Assembly (NCBI RefSeq): GCF_013410115.1
Contig: NZ_JACCCV010000001.1
Coordinates: forward strand, 496,001 to 560,000
Reading direction: 5' to 3'
DNA: 64,000 bases
Origin: Tunturiibacter gelidiferens
GTDB lineage: Bacteria; Acidobacteriota; Terriglobia; Terriglobales; Acidobacteriaceae
A program made the position numbers and the translations under genes. Below the pieces are notes generated by a model. The model searched no databases. It had not been told where the DNA came from and was given only the letters and a program-made list of their open reading frames with translations. Each line of letters starts with the position of its first letter. Within the stretch, counting starts at the first letter, position 1. This document shows, in pieces, positions 1 through 10,300 of the stretch.

Positions 1-6
1 CACGAA

Positions 7-675
7 ATGCACCAGACTCCGGGACCACACGACGTTCATGTCCGCGATGCGGAGTCTCCCGGATACGAGACGACGGACGTCAACGCCGGTGGTGTGGCAG
101 TGTTTTTGGCCGGTCTATTTGGATCTGTTCTGGTCTTCTTTATCTTCTGCTTTGTGATGGGGAAGGTCATCAACTCGGCGATTGAAAAATCTGACGGGCC
201 AACGACAAAGTGGAATAAGCTATCGGCGTTTGCTGGCGCGGAGACAACCAATGGGAAGCGGCAGGATCTGGCCAGCAACCCAGAGATGCAGCAGAGAGAG
301 TTTCAGCAGATGACGTCGAGCTTCCCGGAGCCGCGACTCGATATCGATGATGGCAATCAAGCGACGGCGGACATGCATGCTCGCGAGGATCTGCTGCTGA
401 ACTACTACAGCGTGACTCCTGCCGAGAGTGGGTCGATTCGAATTCCGATCTCTCGTGCAATGGAGTTGATCGCGCAACGTGGTCTCCCGGTCAGCCCTCA
501 GGCGGCTGCTACCGTTGAGATGGCCGGAGATGAGAAGCCAGTGGTCTTAGCTCCTTTGACCTCCGGATTTGCCCGGACCGGATATGAGCTTGAGGTTATC
601 GAAGCACGGGAGCAAAAGATGACATACGGCAAAGCTGAAGCAGCCACGCAGGCGGAGTTTGCTCCAGCAAAGTAA
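7..675 (+). CDS. Membrane-anchored protein of the cytochrome oxidase operon (unknown function)
   Basis: A 222-residue protein with a polar N-terminus (about residues 1-28), one strongly hydrophobic segment (about 29-55) and a soluble tail of about 165 residues. The tail carries the motif RIPISRAMELIAQRGLP (about 145-161), which I recall from small anchored proteins sitting just before sco1 in acidobacterial respiratory operons. It precedes sco1 by 37 bp on the same strand, so it is very likely co-transcribed with the oxidase. A role in oxidase assembly or in linking to an upstream quinol:cytochrome c oxidoreductase is inference from position only. The gene begins 6 bases inside the window, so an upstream start cannot be excluded. 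Confidence 0.75.
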   Translation: MHQTPGPHDVHVRDAESPGYETTDVNAGGVAVFLAGLFGSVLVFFIFCFVMGKVINSAIEKSDGPTTKWNKLSAFAGAETTNGKRQDLASNPEMQQREFQQMTSSFPEPRLDIDDGNQATADMHAREDLLLNYYSVTPAESGSIRIPISRAMELIAQRGLPVSPQAAATVEMAGDEKPVVLAPLTSGFARTGYELEVIEAREQKMTYGKAEAATQAEFAPAK

Positions 676-712
676 TGAAATTGATCAAGCAGATTTAGCA
701 TAGAGAAGAGAT

Positions 713-1612
713 ATGAGATACGGGCGGACAATCCGAGGTGGATGGCAGGCGGCGATTCTTTGCTGCGCCCTGTTTGGTGCACCGTTGTTTGCGCAAGTCT
801 CAAGCTATGGCGATAAGCAGAGTGGCGATAACGCTGGCGACCAGTTGCCGCAGGTTTTGCAGAAGGTCGGGGTTTCGCAGCATTTGAATCAGCAGCTTCC
901 TCTGGACGCGTCTTTTGTGGACGACACCGGGAAGACTGTGAAGCTGGGCGACTACTTTGGAAAGCATCCCGCTATTCTTTCGCTGGTTTACTACAACTGC
1001 CCCATGCTTTGTTCTGAGGAACTGGACGGACTGACCGGTGCGCTGGAGATGGTCAAGCTGACACCCGGGAAGGACTTCGATGTAGTAATTATCAGCATCG
1101 ACCCGAGTGAGACTCCGGAGACCGCGGCGGCAAAAAAAGCCTTCTATGTGAAGCGTTATGGGCGCCCGGAGACTGCTTCGGGTTGGCACTTCCTTACAGG
1201 GCAGCGACCGGCGATTGATGCGGTAACGAATGCAGTCGGGTTTGGCTATGTCAAGGTTCCCGGACCTGATGGAAAGCTGACGCAGTTCGCCCATGCGAGC
1301 TCGATCGAGATTGTTACGACGGACGGGAAGTTGGCTCAGTACTACCTGGGAGTGGAGTACTCGCCGAAGGACATGCTGCTTGGGCTGATCGATGCTTCGG
1401 GCAACAAGATTGGTTCTCCGGTGGCGAACATTTTGACCTATTGCTATCACTACGATCCGCAGACGAATAAGCATTCGCTGATCATCGCGCGAGTGGTGCA
1501 ATTTGGCGGCATGGTGACGGTCGCAGGATTAGGCGGCTTCATGTTTTTGATGTTTCGACGAGATGTCAACTCCGCGCGCGAACACGACCTGACTAAGAAA
1601 GAGAACGGATAA
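713..1612 (+). CDS. SCO1/SenC copper chaperone
   Basis: A 299-residue thioredoxin-fold Sco protein that would deliver copper to the CuA centre of the neighbouring oxidase subunit II. It has an N-terminal signal segment (about 11-28), the copper-binding CxxxC motif NCPMLC (Cys96 and Cys100) and the partner His194 in QFAHASS. A second hydrophobic segment at about 262-281 followed by Arg-Arg suggests a C-terminal membrane anchor, so the thioredoxin domain is held on the outer face of the inner membrane. The stop is only 9 bp ahead of coxB, fitting one operon. Family membership is secure; the C-terminal anchor is seen in many Sco proteins from this kind of organism. Confidence 0.93.
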   Translation: MRYGRTIRGGWQAAILCCALFGAPLFAQVSSYGDKQSGDNAGDQLPQVLQKVGVSQHLNQQLPLDASFVDDTGKTVKLGDYFGKHPAILSLVYYNCPMLCSEELDGLTGALEMVKLTPGKDFDVVIISIDPSETPETAAAKKAFYVKRYGRPETASGWHFLTGQRPAIDAVTNAVGFGYVKVPGPDGKLTQFAHASSIEIVTTDGKLAQYYLGVEYSPKDMLLGLIDASGNKIGSPVANILTYCYHYDPQTNKHSLIIARVVQFGGMVTVAGLGGFMFLMFRRDVNSAREHDLTKKENG

Positions 1613-1621
1613 AGGGTAACG

Positions 1622-2665
1622 ATGCATATCAGTCCAGTCCTGTGGCAATTTTTGGTGAAGTGGCTCAACGCTTCGGCGCTCTTTCCGCGCGAGGCGTCGA
1701 CCATTGCGCCCTACGCTGACGCGCTCTACTTCTTCCTGCTGTTGATCACAGTGATTGGTCTGACGCTGGTGGGTTTACTTGTCTTCGGTTTCTCGATCCG
1801 CTACCGCAAGGAGAAGCACCCAGAGGCGATTCAGGTGGAAGGGTCGACCTTGCTTGAGGCGACCTGGACGATCATTCCCCTCGCTCTCTTTCTGATCGTG
1901 TTCGTATGGGGCGCGTTGCTGTATTTCCGGATCTACAATCCTCCGACTAACGCGATGAACATCTATGTGGTCGGCAAGCAGTGGATGTGGAAGGCTGAGC
2001 ATCCGGGCGGGCAGCACGAGATCAACGCGCTGCACGTGCCGACTGGCCGCCCTGTGCAGTTGACGATGATCTCGCAGGACGTGTTTCACAGCTTTTCTAT
2101 TCCTGACTTTCGCGTGAAGCGCGAGGTGATTCCGGGACGCTACTCCACAGTTTGGTTTCAGGCGACGACTCCAGGAACCTACCATATCTTCTGCACGCAG
2201 TATTGCGGGACGAATCATTCCGCAATGATCGGCGAAGTTACCGTGTTGAGCCCGGACGACTACGATAAGTGGACGCAGGAGTCCACCAGCGGCATGTCGT
2301 TGGCTCAGAATGGTGAGAGACTCTTCGCGAGTATGGGCTGCAACGCATGCCATTCGGGGAGTGCGGCTGCTCGTGGACCGAATCTCGCAGGTGTTTACGG
2401 CTCGAAGTTACAACTGACCAGCGGGTCGCAGGTGCTGGTCAATGATGCTTACCTTCGTGATGCGATCCTTAATCCTTCGCAGCACATCACGGCCGGATAC
2501 GCGCCGATCATGCCGACTTACCAGGGGCAGATCAGCGAAGACGGCTTGATCGACCTGGTCGAATACATCAAAGCTATGCAGAGCAACTACCGTGTCCAGC
2601 AGACGCTGACCACGTCACAGTCGAACCAAACGGCGCCGACAACGCCAGGGGTGGTGAAGCCATGA
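1622..2665 (+). CDS. coxB: Cytochrome c oxidase subunit II with fused cytochrome c domain
   Basis: A 347-residue caa3-type subunit II. Two membrane helices (about 34-58 and 82-103) are followed by the CuA cupredoxin domain with ligands His156, Cys191, Cys195, His199 and Met202 ([12 protein letters not shown]). The usual Glu between the two Cys is Gln193, as known from the Thermus caa3 enzyme. A C-terminal cytochrome c domain carries the haem motif GCNACH (Cys240, Cys243, His244) and a likely axial Met297 in APIMPTY. The fused domain receives electrons directly from a donor complex. It overlaps coxA by four bases (ATGA), implying translational coupling. Confidence 0.96.
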   Translation: MHISPVLWQFLVKWLNASALFPREASTIAPYADALYFFLLLITVIGLTLVGLLVFGFSIRYRKEKHPEAIQVEGSTLLEATWTIIPLALFLIVFVWGALLYFRIYNPPTNAMNIYVVGKQWMWKAEHPGGQHEINALHVPTGRPVQLTMISQDVFHSFSIPDFRVKREVIPGRYSTVWFQATTPGTYHIFCTQYCGTNHSAMIGEVTVLSPDDYDKWTQESTSGMSLAQNGERLFASMGCNACHSGSAAARGPNLAGVYGSKLQLTSGSQVLVNDAYLRDAILNPSQHITAGYAPIMPTYQGQISEDGLIDLVEYIKAMQSNYRVQQTLTTSQSNQTAPTTPGVVKP

Positions 2666-4335
2666 GTGCAATGAGTTACACAATCGTCAACCTGCCAGAC
2701 CAGAGAACGGCTACGATTCCGAAACGCAATTATCTGAACAACGAGGACGGGCTGCTTAGCTGGTTGTTTACCGGCGACCATAAGCGCATTGCGATGCTGT
2801 ATCTGATCTCGATCACCTTCTTTTTTTTCATCGGGGGTGCGTTTGCAGGTCTGATTCGGCTCGAACTTCTGACGCCTCAGCCTGATCTTGTGGCTTCAGA
2901 CACTTACAACAAGTTCTTCTCGATGCACGGAATTATCATGGTCTTCCTTTTCCTGGTTCCGTCGGTGCCGGCGACCCTGGGGAACTTCCTGATTCCGATC
3001 ATGTTGGGCGCGAAAGATCTCGCCTTTCCCAAAGTTAATCTGTTGAGCTGGTATCTTTACTGGCTTGGCGGTCTCGTCGTTCTTGGAGCCATGGTGCTGG
3101 GCGGCGTAGACACTGGCTGGACCTTCACCACGCCGCTCTCCACGCACTACCTGAATACCCATGTGGTCACGGCTGCGACGGGGGTCTTCATTCTCGGATT
3201 TTCGTCGATCTTCACGGGGCTGAACTTTATCGTAACCATCCACCGTATGCGGGCGCCGGGAATGACCTGGTTCCGGATGCCGCTGTTTGTCTGGTCGCAC
3301 TACGCCGCGTCAATCCTGATGGTGCTTGGCACTCCAGTGCTGGCGATTACTCTGGTTCTGGTGGCGCTCGAGAGGTTGGTTGGAATTGGAGTCTTCGATC
3401 CGACCAAAGGTGGCGATCCGCTTCTGTTCCAGCATCTTTTCTGGTTCTACTCGCACCCGGCGGTTTACATCATGATCCTGCCCGGTATGGGTGTGATCTC
3501 TGAGGTCATCAGTACCTTCAGTCGCAAGCGGGTGTTCGGTTATACGGCGGTTGCATTCTCGTCCGTAGCGATTGCTCTGTTTGGCTTCTTTGTCTGGGCT
3601 CACCACATGTTCATCATGGGCGTCTCGAACTATTCGGCGCTGGTGTTCTCGTTGCTGACGATGCTTGTGGCTGTGCCTTCGGCGATCAAGATCTTCAACT
3701 GGGCATTCACGTTGCAGAAGGGTTCGATCACCTTTGAGACTCCAATGCTTTATGCTTTCGGGTTTCTCGGACTTTTTACGATCGGTGGAATGACGGGAGT
3801 CTTTCTGGGTGCCCTGGGTATGGACATCCACCTGACGGAGACGTACTTCATCGTTGCTCACTTTCACTTTGTGATGGTGGGCGGAATGTTGATGGCGTTT
3901 CTCGCGGGTATCCACTTCTGGTGGCCGAAGATGACCGGGCGCATGTATCCTGAGTCGCTCTCCAAGCTTGCAGCGGTCACGACCTTTATCGGATTCAACT
4001 TGACCTTCCTGCCGCAGTTCATTCTTGGTTACCTTGGAATGCCACGACGGTACCATGCCTATCCGCCTGAGTTTCAGGTGCTGAATGTTCTGTCGACCGC
4101 GGGAGCCACCGTACTTGGCGTCGGCTACATGCTGCCGCTGCTTTATCTGGGGTGGTCGCTGAAGTATGGCGCGATCGCGGGCAATAACCCATGGCAGGCC
4201 ACCGGACTCGAATGGCAGATTCAGTCGCCACCGCTGACCGAAAACTTTATTGAGACGCCGGTCGTAGACCATGAAGCATATGACTACGAGTGGCTCGCCC
4301 ACAAGACTGCACAAGAGGTGACGACCGTTGGATAA
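2662..4335 (+). CDS. coxA: Cytochrome c oxidase subunit I (A2-type haem-copper oxidase)
   Basis: A 557-residue catalytic subunit that reduces O2 and pumps protons. Visible ligands: His89 (low-spin haem a), His265 (CuB, with Tyr269 for the His-Tyr cross-link), His314 and His315 (CuB), His400 (haem a3) and His402 (haem a). The helix VI motif reads WFYSHPAVY: the Glu of the A1 type (HPEVY) is Ala, and a Tyr-Ser pair (263-264) is present, which defines the A2 type known from caa3 oxidases of Thermus and Rhodothermus. About 12 membrane helices. The start overlaps the coxB stop and the stop overlaps the coxC start, so the three subunits are likely translated as a coupled set. Confidence 0.97.
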   Translation: MSAMSYTIVNLPDQRTATIPKRNYLNNEDGLLSWLFTGDHKRIAMLYLISITFFFFIGGAFAGLIRLELLTPQPDLVASDTYNKFFSMHGIIMVFLFLVPSVPATLGNFLIPIMLGAKDLAFPKVNLLSWYLYWLGGLVVLGAMVLGGVDTGWTFTTPLSTHYLNTHVVTAATGVFILGFSSIFTGLNFIVTIHRMRAPGMTWFRMPLFVWSHYAASILMVLGTPVLAITLVLVALERLVGIGVFDPTKGGDPLLFQHLFWFYSHPAVYIMILPGMGVISEVISTFSRKRVFGYTAVAFSSVAIALFGFFVWAHHMFIMGVSNYSALVFSLLTMLVAVPSAIKIFNWAFTLQKGSITFETPMLYAFGFLGLFTIGGMTGVFLGALGMDIHLTETYFIVAHFHFVMVGGMLMAFLAGIHFWWPKMTGRMYPESLSKLAAVTTFIGFNLTFLPQFILGYLGMPRRYHAYPPEFQVLNVLSTAGATVLGVGYMLPLLYLGWSLKYGAIAGNNPWQATGLEWQIQSPPLTENFIETPVVDHEAYDYEWLAHKTAQEVTTVG

Positions 4336-5092
4336 CGCGATCGTAGCTACGCATCCACACACGCACGAGACCGCGGTTGCGGCAGAACACGAACACGTCG
4401 TTCTTCCGCAGCATCGCCATCATTTTGAAACGAAAGAGCAGCAGCGCGAGGCTGCCACGTTCGGGATGTGGTTGTTCCTCCTGACTGAAATTATGTTCTT
4501 CGGTGGGCTCTTCTTCGCCTACCTGCTGTACCGCAACTGGTATCACGATGCGTTCGTCGTGTCTTCCAATCAGCTCAGTATTCCTTTGGGCGCTGCTAAC
4601 ACCGCTATCCTGATCACCTCGGGATTCTTTATGGCACTTGGGGTGTGGGCTGCGGAGGTACAGAAGAAGGGGCTTCTCGTCCTCTTTCTGGTCCTCACCA
4701 CATTTTTCGGGGTCGCTTTTCTTGGGATCAAAGCCGTTGAATATCATGAGAAATGGGAGAAGCATCACATCCCGGGAGCGCACTTCGATGTTTCCGAGTT
4801 CATCAATCCGCAGGCTTATGGGTTGAAGGAGAAGCCGCTCGCACCTGATATGGCGCAGAAGACGCAGGTGTTCTTCTTCCTTTATTTTGCGATGACCGGA
4901 ATGCATGCGTTCCACATGATTTTGGGAGTTGGGCTCTTGTTCTGGCTGACGTGGCGCGCCAATCGGGGGGAGTTCTCCTCCGGGTATGTCGCACCTATCG
5001 AGAACTTCGGACTGTATTGGCACTTCGTGGATATTGTCTGGCTCTTTCTGTTCCCCTTGCTTTATCTCATCAACCGACACCCCGGCTCCTAG
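4328..5092 (+). CDS. coxC: Cytochrome c oxidase subunit III
   Basis: A 254-residue COX III/CyoC family protein with a His-rich N-terminus (several HxH motifs in residues 9-35) and five hydrophobic segments, including the family region around [10 protein letters not shown] near residue 197. It belongs to the oxidase core complex. The first in-frame start is TTG at 4328, which lies inside the end of coxA (8-base overlap) and is preceded by an AGAGGTGA ribosome-binding-like stretch; the next Met is well inside the conserved region, so TTG is favoured. The long charged loop after the third helix ([12 protein letters not shown]) is normal for this group. Confidence 0.94.
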   Translation: MDNAIVATHPHTHETAVAAEHEHVVLPQHRHHFETKEQQREAATFGMWLFLLTEIMFFGGLFFAYLLYRNWYHDAFVVSSNQLSIPLGAANTAILITSGFFMALGVWAAEVQKKGLLVLFLVLTTFFGVAFLGIKAVEYHEKWEKHHIPGAHFDVSEFINPQAYGLKEKPLAPDMAQKTQVFFFLYFAMTGMHAFHMILGVGLLFWLTWRANRGEFSSGYVAPIENFGLYWHFVDIVWLFLFPLLYLINRHPGS

Positions 5093-5131
5093 CCGCGACT
5101 GTAGTTCCGTTTTGGCTGGAAGGAGAAGAGT

Positions 5132-5467
5132 ATGTCCGAATATCATGATCCGTCGAATGTCATCAATCCGGAGCACGCTGACCATCACATCATTACGCCG
5201 GTGACTTATGGAATCGTCTTTGCAACGTTATTGGTCTTTACCGGGATCACGGTGGGCGCGGCCTATGTGGATCTGGGTATCTTCAATCCGGTCGTTGCGC
5301 TGGCTATCGCGAGCTTCAAGGCTGTTGTGGTGATCCTGTTTTTTATGCACGTCAAATATCAGTCCAAGCTGATTAAGCTGACGGTTGCTTCAGGATTTTT
5401 TACCTTTCTGGTCCTGATCACGATGACGATGAGCGACTACATCAGCCGCGCGTGGGGTCTTTGGTAG
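5132..5467 (+). CDS. Cytochrome c oxidase subunit IV (CyoD-like)
   Basis: A 111-residue small subunit with a His-rich soluble N-terminus and three membrane helices (about 25-45, 53-73 and 82-102). The segment FKAVVVILFFMHVKY is characteristic of the prokaryotic COX IV family. A good ribosome-binding site (GGAAGGAG, about 6 bases from the ATG) precedes it. It is the last gene of the oxidase operon and is followed at once by a strong terminator. It stabilises the oxidase complex; no catalytic role is known for this family. Confidence 0.93.
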   Translation: MSEYHDPSNVINPEHADHHIITPVTYGIVFATLLVFTGITVGAAYVDLGIFNPVVALAIASFKAVVVILFFMHVKYQSKLIKLTVASGFFTFLVLITMTMSDYISRAWGLW

Positions 5468-5487
5468 TACAGATGGTTTTCACTAGG

Positions 5488-5512
5488 ATGCGGCCTTCGG
5501 GTCGCATTTTTT
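5488..5512 (+). terminator. Intrinsic terminator of the oxidase operon
   Basis: An 8-bp stem (ATGCGGCC with GGTCGCAT, one G-U pair) closed by a UUCG tetraloop and followed by six T residues, 20 bp after the subunit IV stop. This is a textbook rho-independent terminator and marks the end of the respiratory operon. Confidence 0.9.
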
Positions 5513-5555
5513 GTTGCGGTCGAACTTCGGCTAGAGCACCCCATACACTCGAGTT

Positions 5556-6992
5556 ATGCCCTTTGCGCGATCTGCCCTGTCGGAAGAATTGATTAGCTGG
5601 TCAAAAGATTCCCGTGTGACAGTGCGGCGGGACGGAGGGCCGGATCCAGAGGGCAGGTGCGTTGTCTACTGGATGCAAAGGGCGCAGCGCGGTATCGACA
5701 ATCATGCAGTCGACCTGGCCGCTAAGGTGGCGAACCTGCTCGGCCTTCCCCTTGTAGTTTATTTTGCCGGGATCTCTAACTTTCCCCATGCAAATCTGCG
5801 CCACTACGTATTTCTCAATCAAGGGCTGCCGGATATCGAGGCAGACCTTGCGGCTCGCAATATCACGTTTGTGATGCGTCGCGCTCCACGCGAGTCGCAC
5901 CAGCAGATGTTGGCTGACGTGCATGCAGCGTTTCTGATTGGGGATGAAAATCCGATGCGCGTGCCGGAACAGTGGCGCAAGGATCTGGCATCGAAGATCA
6001 AGATCCCGTTCTGGACGGTCGATACGGATGTGGTGGTCCCTTCAAAGCTCATAGAAAAGGCTCAGTATGGCGCCTATACGATTCGTCCGCGCCTCTATCG
6101 TCTGCTGCCCGCGTATCTGCACCGCTACGAAAATGTGCACGCCGACCATGCATGGAAGCGGCCTAGAGGATTCTATGTCGATTCCGTCCATGAGGACATG
6201 ACGCGCGACTGGAAGGAACTTGACCGTACCGTTCTGCCGGTGGAAGCGTGGAAAGGGGGAACTCATGCTGCGCTTCGGCGTCTCAAGTTTTTTACAGGAG
6301 AGCTTCTGAAAGATTACGACACGCAGCGTAATCATCCGGAGACCGATGGCACTTCTTGCATGTCGCCGTATCTACATTATGGGCATATTGGTCCAATCAC
6401 GATTGCTCTCGCCGTGGATGCGGCTGCGAAGGCAAATCCGAAGCTACAGACTGCACGCGACAGCTTCTTCAACGAACTGATCGCCTGGCGGGAACTCGCG
6501 GTCAACTTTGTGCGCTACACGGCAAACTATGACTCGCCCGATTGCGCTGAGAGCTGGGCCAAGACGACTATCGCCGAACATGCTCGCGATGAACGCGAAC
6601 ATTTGTACACGCTTCATCAGCTGGAGAACGCGCACACTTTTGACGATCTCTGGAATGCAGCCCAGATTCAAATGGTTCGATATGGCTGGATGCATAACTA
6701 CCTGCGGATGTACTGGGCGAAGAAGATTCTGGAGTGGACGCCGGACGTCGCTACCGCGATGAAGTACTCGATCTATCTCAACGATAAGTATTTTCTGGAC
6801 GGACGCGATCCTAACGGATACGCGGGTATTGCGTGGGCGATCCTGGGGAAGTTCGATCGTGCCTGGGGAACTCGGCCCATCTTCGGCAAAATCCGATACA
6901 TGTCCGGTGCTTCGACGGGCAAGAAGTTCAATTCCAAAGAGTACATTCGACAGATGGAAGTCCTGCCTCAGCAAGGTTCGCTAGCGTTTTAG
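5556..6992 (+). CDS. phrB: Class II CPD photolyase
   Basis: A 478-residue light-dependent repair enzyme that splits cyclobutane pyrimidine dimers using reduced FAD. The N-terminal alpha/beta domain starts with CVVYWMQRAQRGIDNHA, the signature of class II (metazoan/plant/bacterial) photolyases rather than class I. The C-terminal FAD domain ends with RAWGTRPIFGKIRYMS, also typical for class II. Length is normal for the family. It is monocistronic as far as can be seen: a terminator lies just upstream and a long gap follows. Class assignment is from remembered family motifs; I would expect about 450-500 residues and this fits. Confidence 0.92.
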   Translation: MPFARSALSEELISWSKDSRVTVRRDGGPDPEGRCVVYWMQRAQRGIDNHAVDLAAKVANLLGLPLVVYFAGISNFPHANLRHYVFLNQGLPDIEADLAARNITFVMRRAPRESHQQMLADVHAAFLIGDENPMRVPEQWRKDLASKIKIPFWTVDTDVVVPSKLIEKAQYGAYTIRPRLYRLLPAYLHRYENVHADHAWKRPRGFYVDSVHEDMTRDWKELDRTVLPVEAWKGGTHAALRRLKFFTGELLKDYDTQRNHPETDGTSCMSPYLHYGHIGPITIALAVDAAAKANPKLQTARDSFFNELIAWRELAVNFVRYTANYDSPDCAESWAKTTIAEHARDEREHLYTLHQLENAHTFDDLWNAAQIQMVRYGWMHNYLRMYWAKKILEWTPDVATAMKYSIYLNDKYFLDGRDPNGYAGIAWAILGKFDRAWGTRPIFGKIRYMSGASTGKKFNSKEYIRQMEVLPQQGSLAF

Positions 6993-7363
6993 GCGTTCGG
7001 AAGCGGCTGTCTTCTCGGCAGACGCCTTTGTCATCACCCCATTCAGGGGCCCGTCCAGGTCGAAGTCTGCTGCCTCTCTTCGACTAATAAGCCTACAACT
7101 ATGATGAGATTGTGGCGATGTTGTAGCTGATGGTAGATTCGAGAAATAGCGGACGTTGTTCGATGCCTGTTACACCGTCGCCGTGGAAGACTTTGAAGAG
7201 GTGGCCACAGAGCCCCGTGATGTCCAAAAGCCAGAATGTTTATGAGAGATTCCTCATCCCGTTCTGGCACCGTCTGTCGTACTTCTCCTGCTCTAGCGTT
7301 GACTCATCCTATGTCAGCTTGCAGCATCATTGTTAGCTGTCTTTAAGTTGCGGATCAAACGCT
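6993..7363. other. Intergenic region without a supported gene
   Basis: 371 bp between the photolyase and the giant BNR/ASH gene. A weak hairpin (AGGCGT at 6991-6996 with ACGCCT at 7022-7027, loop 25 bases) could help end the photolyase transcript but has no clear T run. Short open frames here have no recognisable content. The start region of the next gene presumably carries its promoter, but no convincing -35/-10 pair was found. Confidence 0.5.
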
Positions 7364-10300
7364 ATGGGCCTGGTCGTATCCTCACAACACGAGCGTCTTG
7401 CGGATCGTCTCCGCCACGGTGTGAGTCGCTTCTTTTATACGATTGTTCTTTTTCTCACGTTTACTGCGCCTATTCTCGTCCTTGGCCAGTGGTACCCTAC
7501 ACCTGCAACTGCGACGCACGAAGGCACTGTGCCCTCGGCGAATTCCATCTCTCCGCATACGGTTCGATCGCGTCGATTTCTCGGCGGCCGTACTCTTGCG
7601 GGAGATGAGCCGGCTGCGCAAGCCATGGATGCGGCTCGTCAGAAGCATGCAGGGATGCTGGTCGAGCAAGCGGCTTCGCCTCAACTGTCGAGTCTGAGCG
7701 CGCCGTGGCAGGCAGTGGGGCCGAATCAGGTCGCCAGCATTGCCTATGGCAACGTAACGGGCCGCGTCACTGCAATTGCGATTGATCCGGCCGACCCAAC
7801 CGGCAATACCGTTTATCTTGGGACGACCGGCGGCGGAGTTTGGAAGTCAACCAATGCGGCCGGTCCATCTGCCAGCGTTACGTTCGTCCCCCTTACCGAT
7901 ACGCTGCCGGTGTTCAGCGCGAACGCCGGAACTGCGGCGATCCCGTCGCTCAGTATCGGCGCAATCAGTGTTCAATCGGGCGTGATCCTGGCTGGGACTG
8001 GGGATCCTAACGATGCATCCGACTCCTTTTACGGAAGCGGACTGCTGCGATCCGCCGATAACGGGGTGACGTGGACGCTCATTCAAGACTCGCAGGATGG
8101 TGTGGCGGGCAACCACCTTTTCAGTGGACTCGGTTTTGCGGGTTTTGCGTGGAGTTCAGCGACTCCGGGCACTGTTGTCGCAGCGGTTTCGCAGGCGGCG
8201 GAGGGTGTTCTCGTCAACGCGCCGGATGCGACGAACAGCGTGATGGGGCTTTACTACTCGATCGACGCCGGTGTGACCTGGCAGATGTCCACCATCATGG
8301 ACGGCAGTCAGACCGTCCAGACTCCTCTACCTTCTAACGGAGATCTCGGTGGCAGAGCGGCGACGGCAGTTGTCTGGAACCCCATTCGTCAGCGCTTCTA
8401 CGCTGCGGTTCGCTATCACGGATACTATGAGTCGGCAGACGGAGTGATCTGGACTCGCCTGGCGAACCAGCCTGGCCAGGGGCTCACCACGGCGGCCTGT
8501 CCAGTAGCTCCAACCTCGATAGGAAGCACATCGTGCCCGATTTTTCGCGGGGCTTTGGCTGTACAGCCTGACACTGGCGATACGTTCGCGCTGACGGTTG
8601 ATAAGAACAATCTCGATCAAGGTCTGTGGCAGGATATATGTGGTCTTTCGGGTGCGAGCTGTGGCAACGGCAGCGTCACCTTCGGCAAGCAGTTGCCATC
8701 GGCCGCGCTGGAGGTCGGCAATGGCAGCGCGGTCGTGCCACAAGCAGACTATAATATTGCGCTGGCGGCTGCGCCGTCGGGACCGAGCGGCTCGACCCAG
8801 GACACTATTTTGTATGCCGGGACGACCGACCTTTACCGCTGTTCTCTTGCTGCAGGGTGCGTGCTGCGCGACACGACCAATGCGGTCAATGGATGTGCCG
8901 CTCCCGCGCAGGTCGCGCCTGCTCAGCATGCGATTGCGATGTTGGCTACGGCCACGCAGCCACTGATTTATCTTGGCAACGATGGAGGGCTCTGGCGGTC
9001 CACCGACGGTGTAAATGAACAGTCAACTCCATGCTCCGCCGATGACGCGACTCACTTTCAGAACCTCAACGGCGGTCTCGGTTCGCTGGCAGAGGTCATT
9101 AGCTTCGCGCAGCATCCGTCCGATGCCGGAACGCTGCTTGTCGGTCTAGGCGCGAATGGCACCGCAGCAACAGCATCGCCGAGCACAAGCTCGTGGCCGC
9201 AGCTTTCTACGGGCGAAGGCGGTACGGTCGGGATCGACCAGACAAATCCGTTGTTGTGGTACGTCTCCACTGCTGCCGGTGTGAGTATCCGTCAGTGTTC
9301 TAAAGGTGCGGGCTGCACTTCTGCCGATTTTATGGGGACGCCGACGATTGGGCCTGAGCAGATCGACGAAGATGACTCCCTGATCGATGCACCCTGGCTG
9401 CTAGATCCCGCTCTCCCGTCCAATATTCTCGTCGGGACCTGCCGGGTGTGGCGTGGACCGGCGGGCGATGGGTTCTTGTGGTCTTCGTCGAACGCGATCA
9501 GCAGCCTCCTGGGCGGCCCTCAAGGCACATCCTGCGTGAGTACAAATCCTGTTCTGCGATCTCTGGCGGCGGGTGGACTCATAAGCAATGCATCGGCTGC
9601 GCAAGATGCAGGGTCGCCGGTTCTCTACGCCGGAATGGCGGGAAGACTTGATGGGGGTGGTAGCTTTGGAGGCCATCTCTATTCCATTACCACGGCGGGG
9701 ACTGCAAGCAGCGCGACGACTTGGACCGACCTTGCAACTTCTCCTGTCACCAATGGTCAAGGGACAGCCTTCAACTCAGGGGGTTTCGATCTCTCCTCCC
9801 TCGCAGCGGATCCTCATGATGCGACTGGGAACACCATTTATGCGACGGTTATGGGGTTTGCAGGAAATGGGATCAACGCCGCGCATCTCTATCGCTCCAC
9901 CGATGCCGGTTCTCATTGGAGCAACATCAGCAGCAACCTTCCTGACGCCCCGGCCAATAGCGTCGTCGTCGATCCCAACGATGCCAATACGCTTTATGTT
10001 GCGATGGACACGGGTGTATATGTCACGACGGGGGTTACCACTTGCGCCACTGCTAATTGTTGGAGCGTCTACGGCACTAATTTGCCGAATGCTCCTGTGG
10101 TCGAACTCGCGGCTGCGCCAGCGATGGCTACCGGCGACGGCCGCACCGGTGAGTTGCGCGCTGCAACTTATGGTCGCGGTTTATGGCAGATTCCCCTGGT
10201 TACGGCATCTACCGCAGCGCAACCGACGATCAGCCTCAATCCCTCTTCGCTCACTTACAACGCGCAGTCGATCGGTACGGCGACTGCGGCGCAAACTATT

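Noticed and set aside
7300..7328. TTGACT with 17-bp spacing as a promoter of the giant gene
   Set aside because: The matching -10 hexamer (CAGCAT) is too poor.
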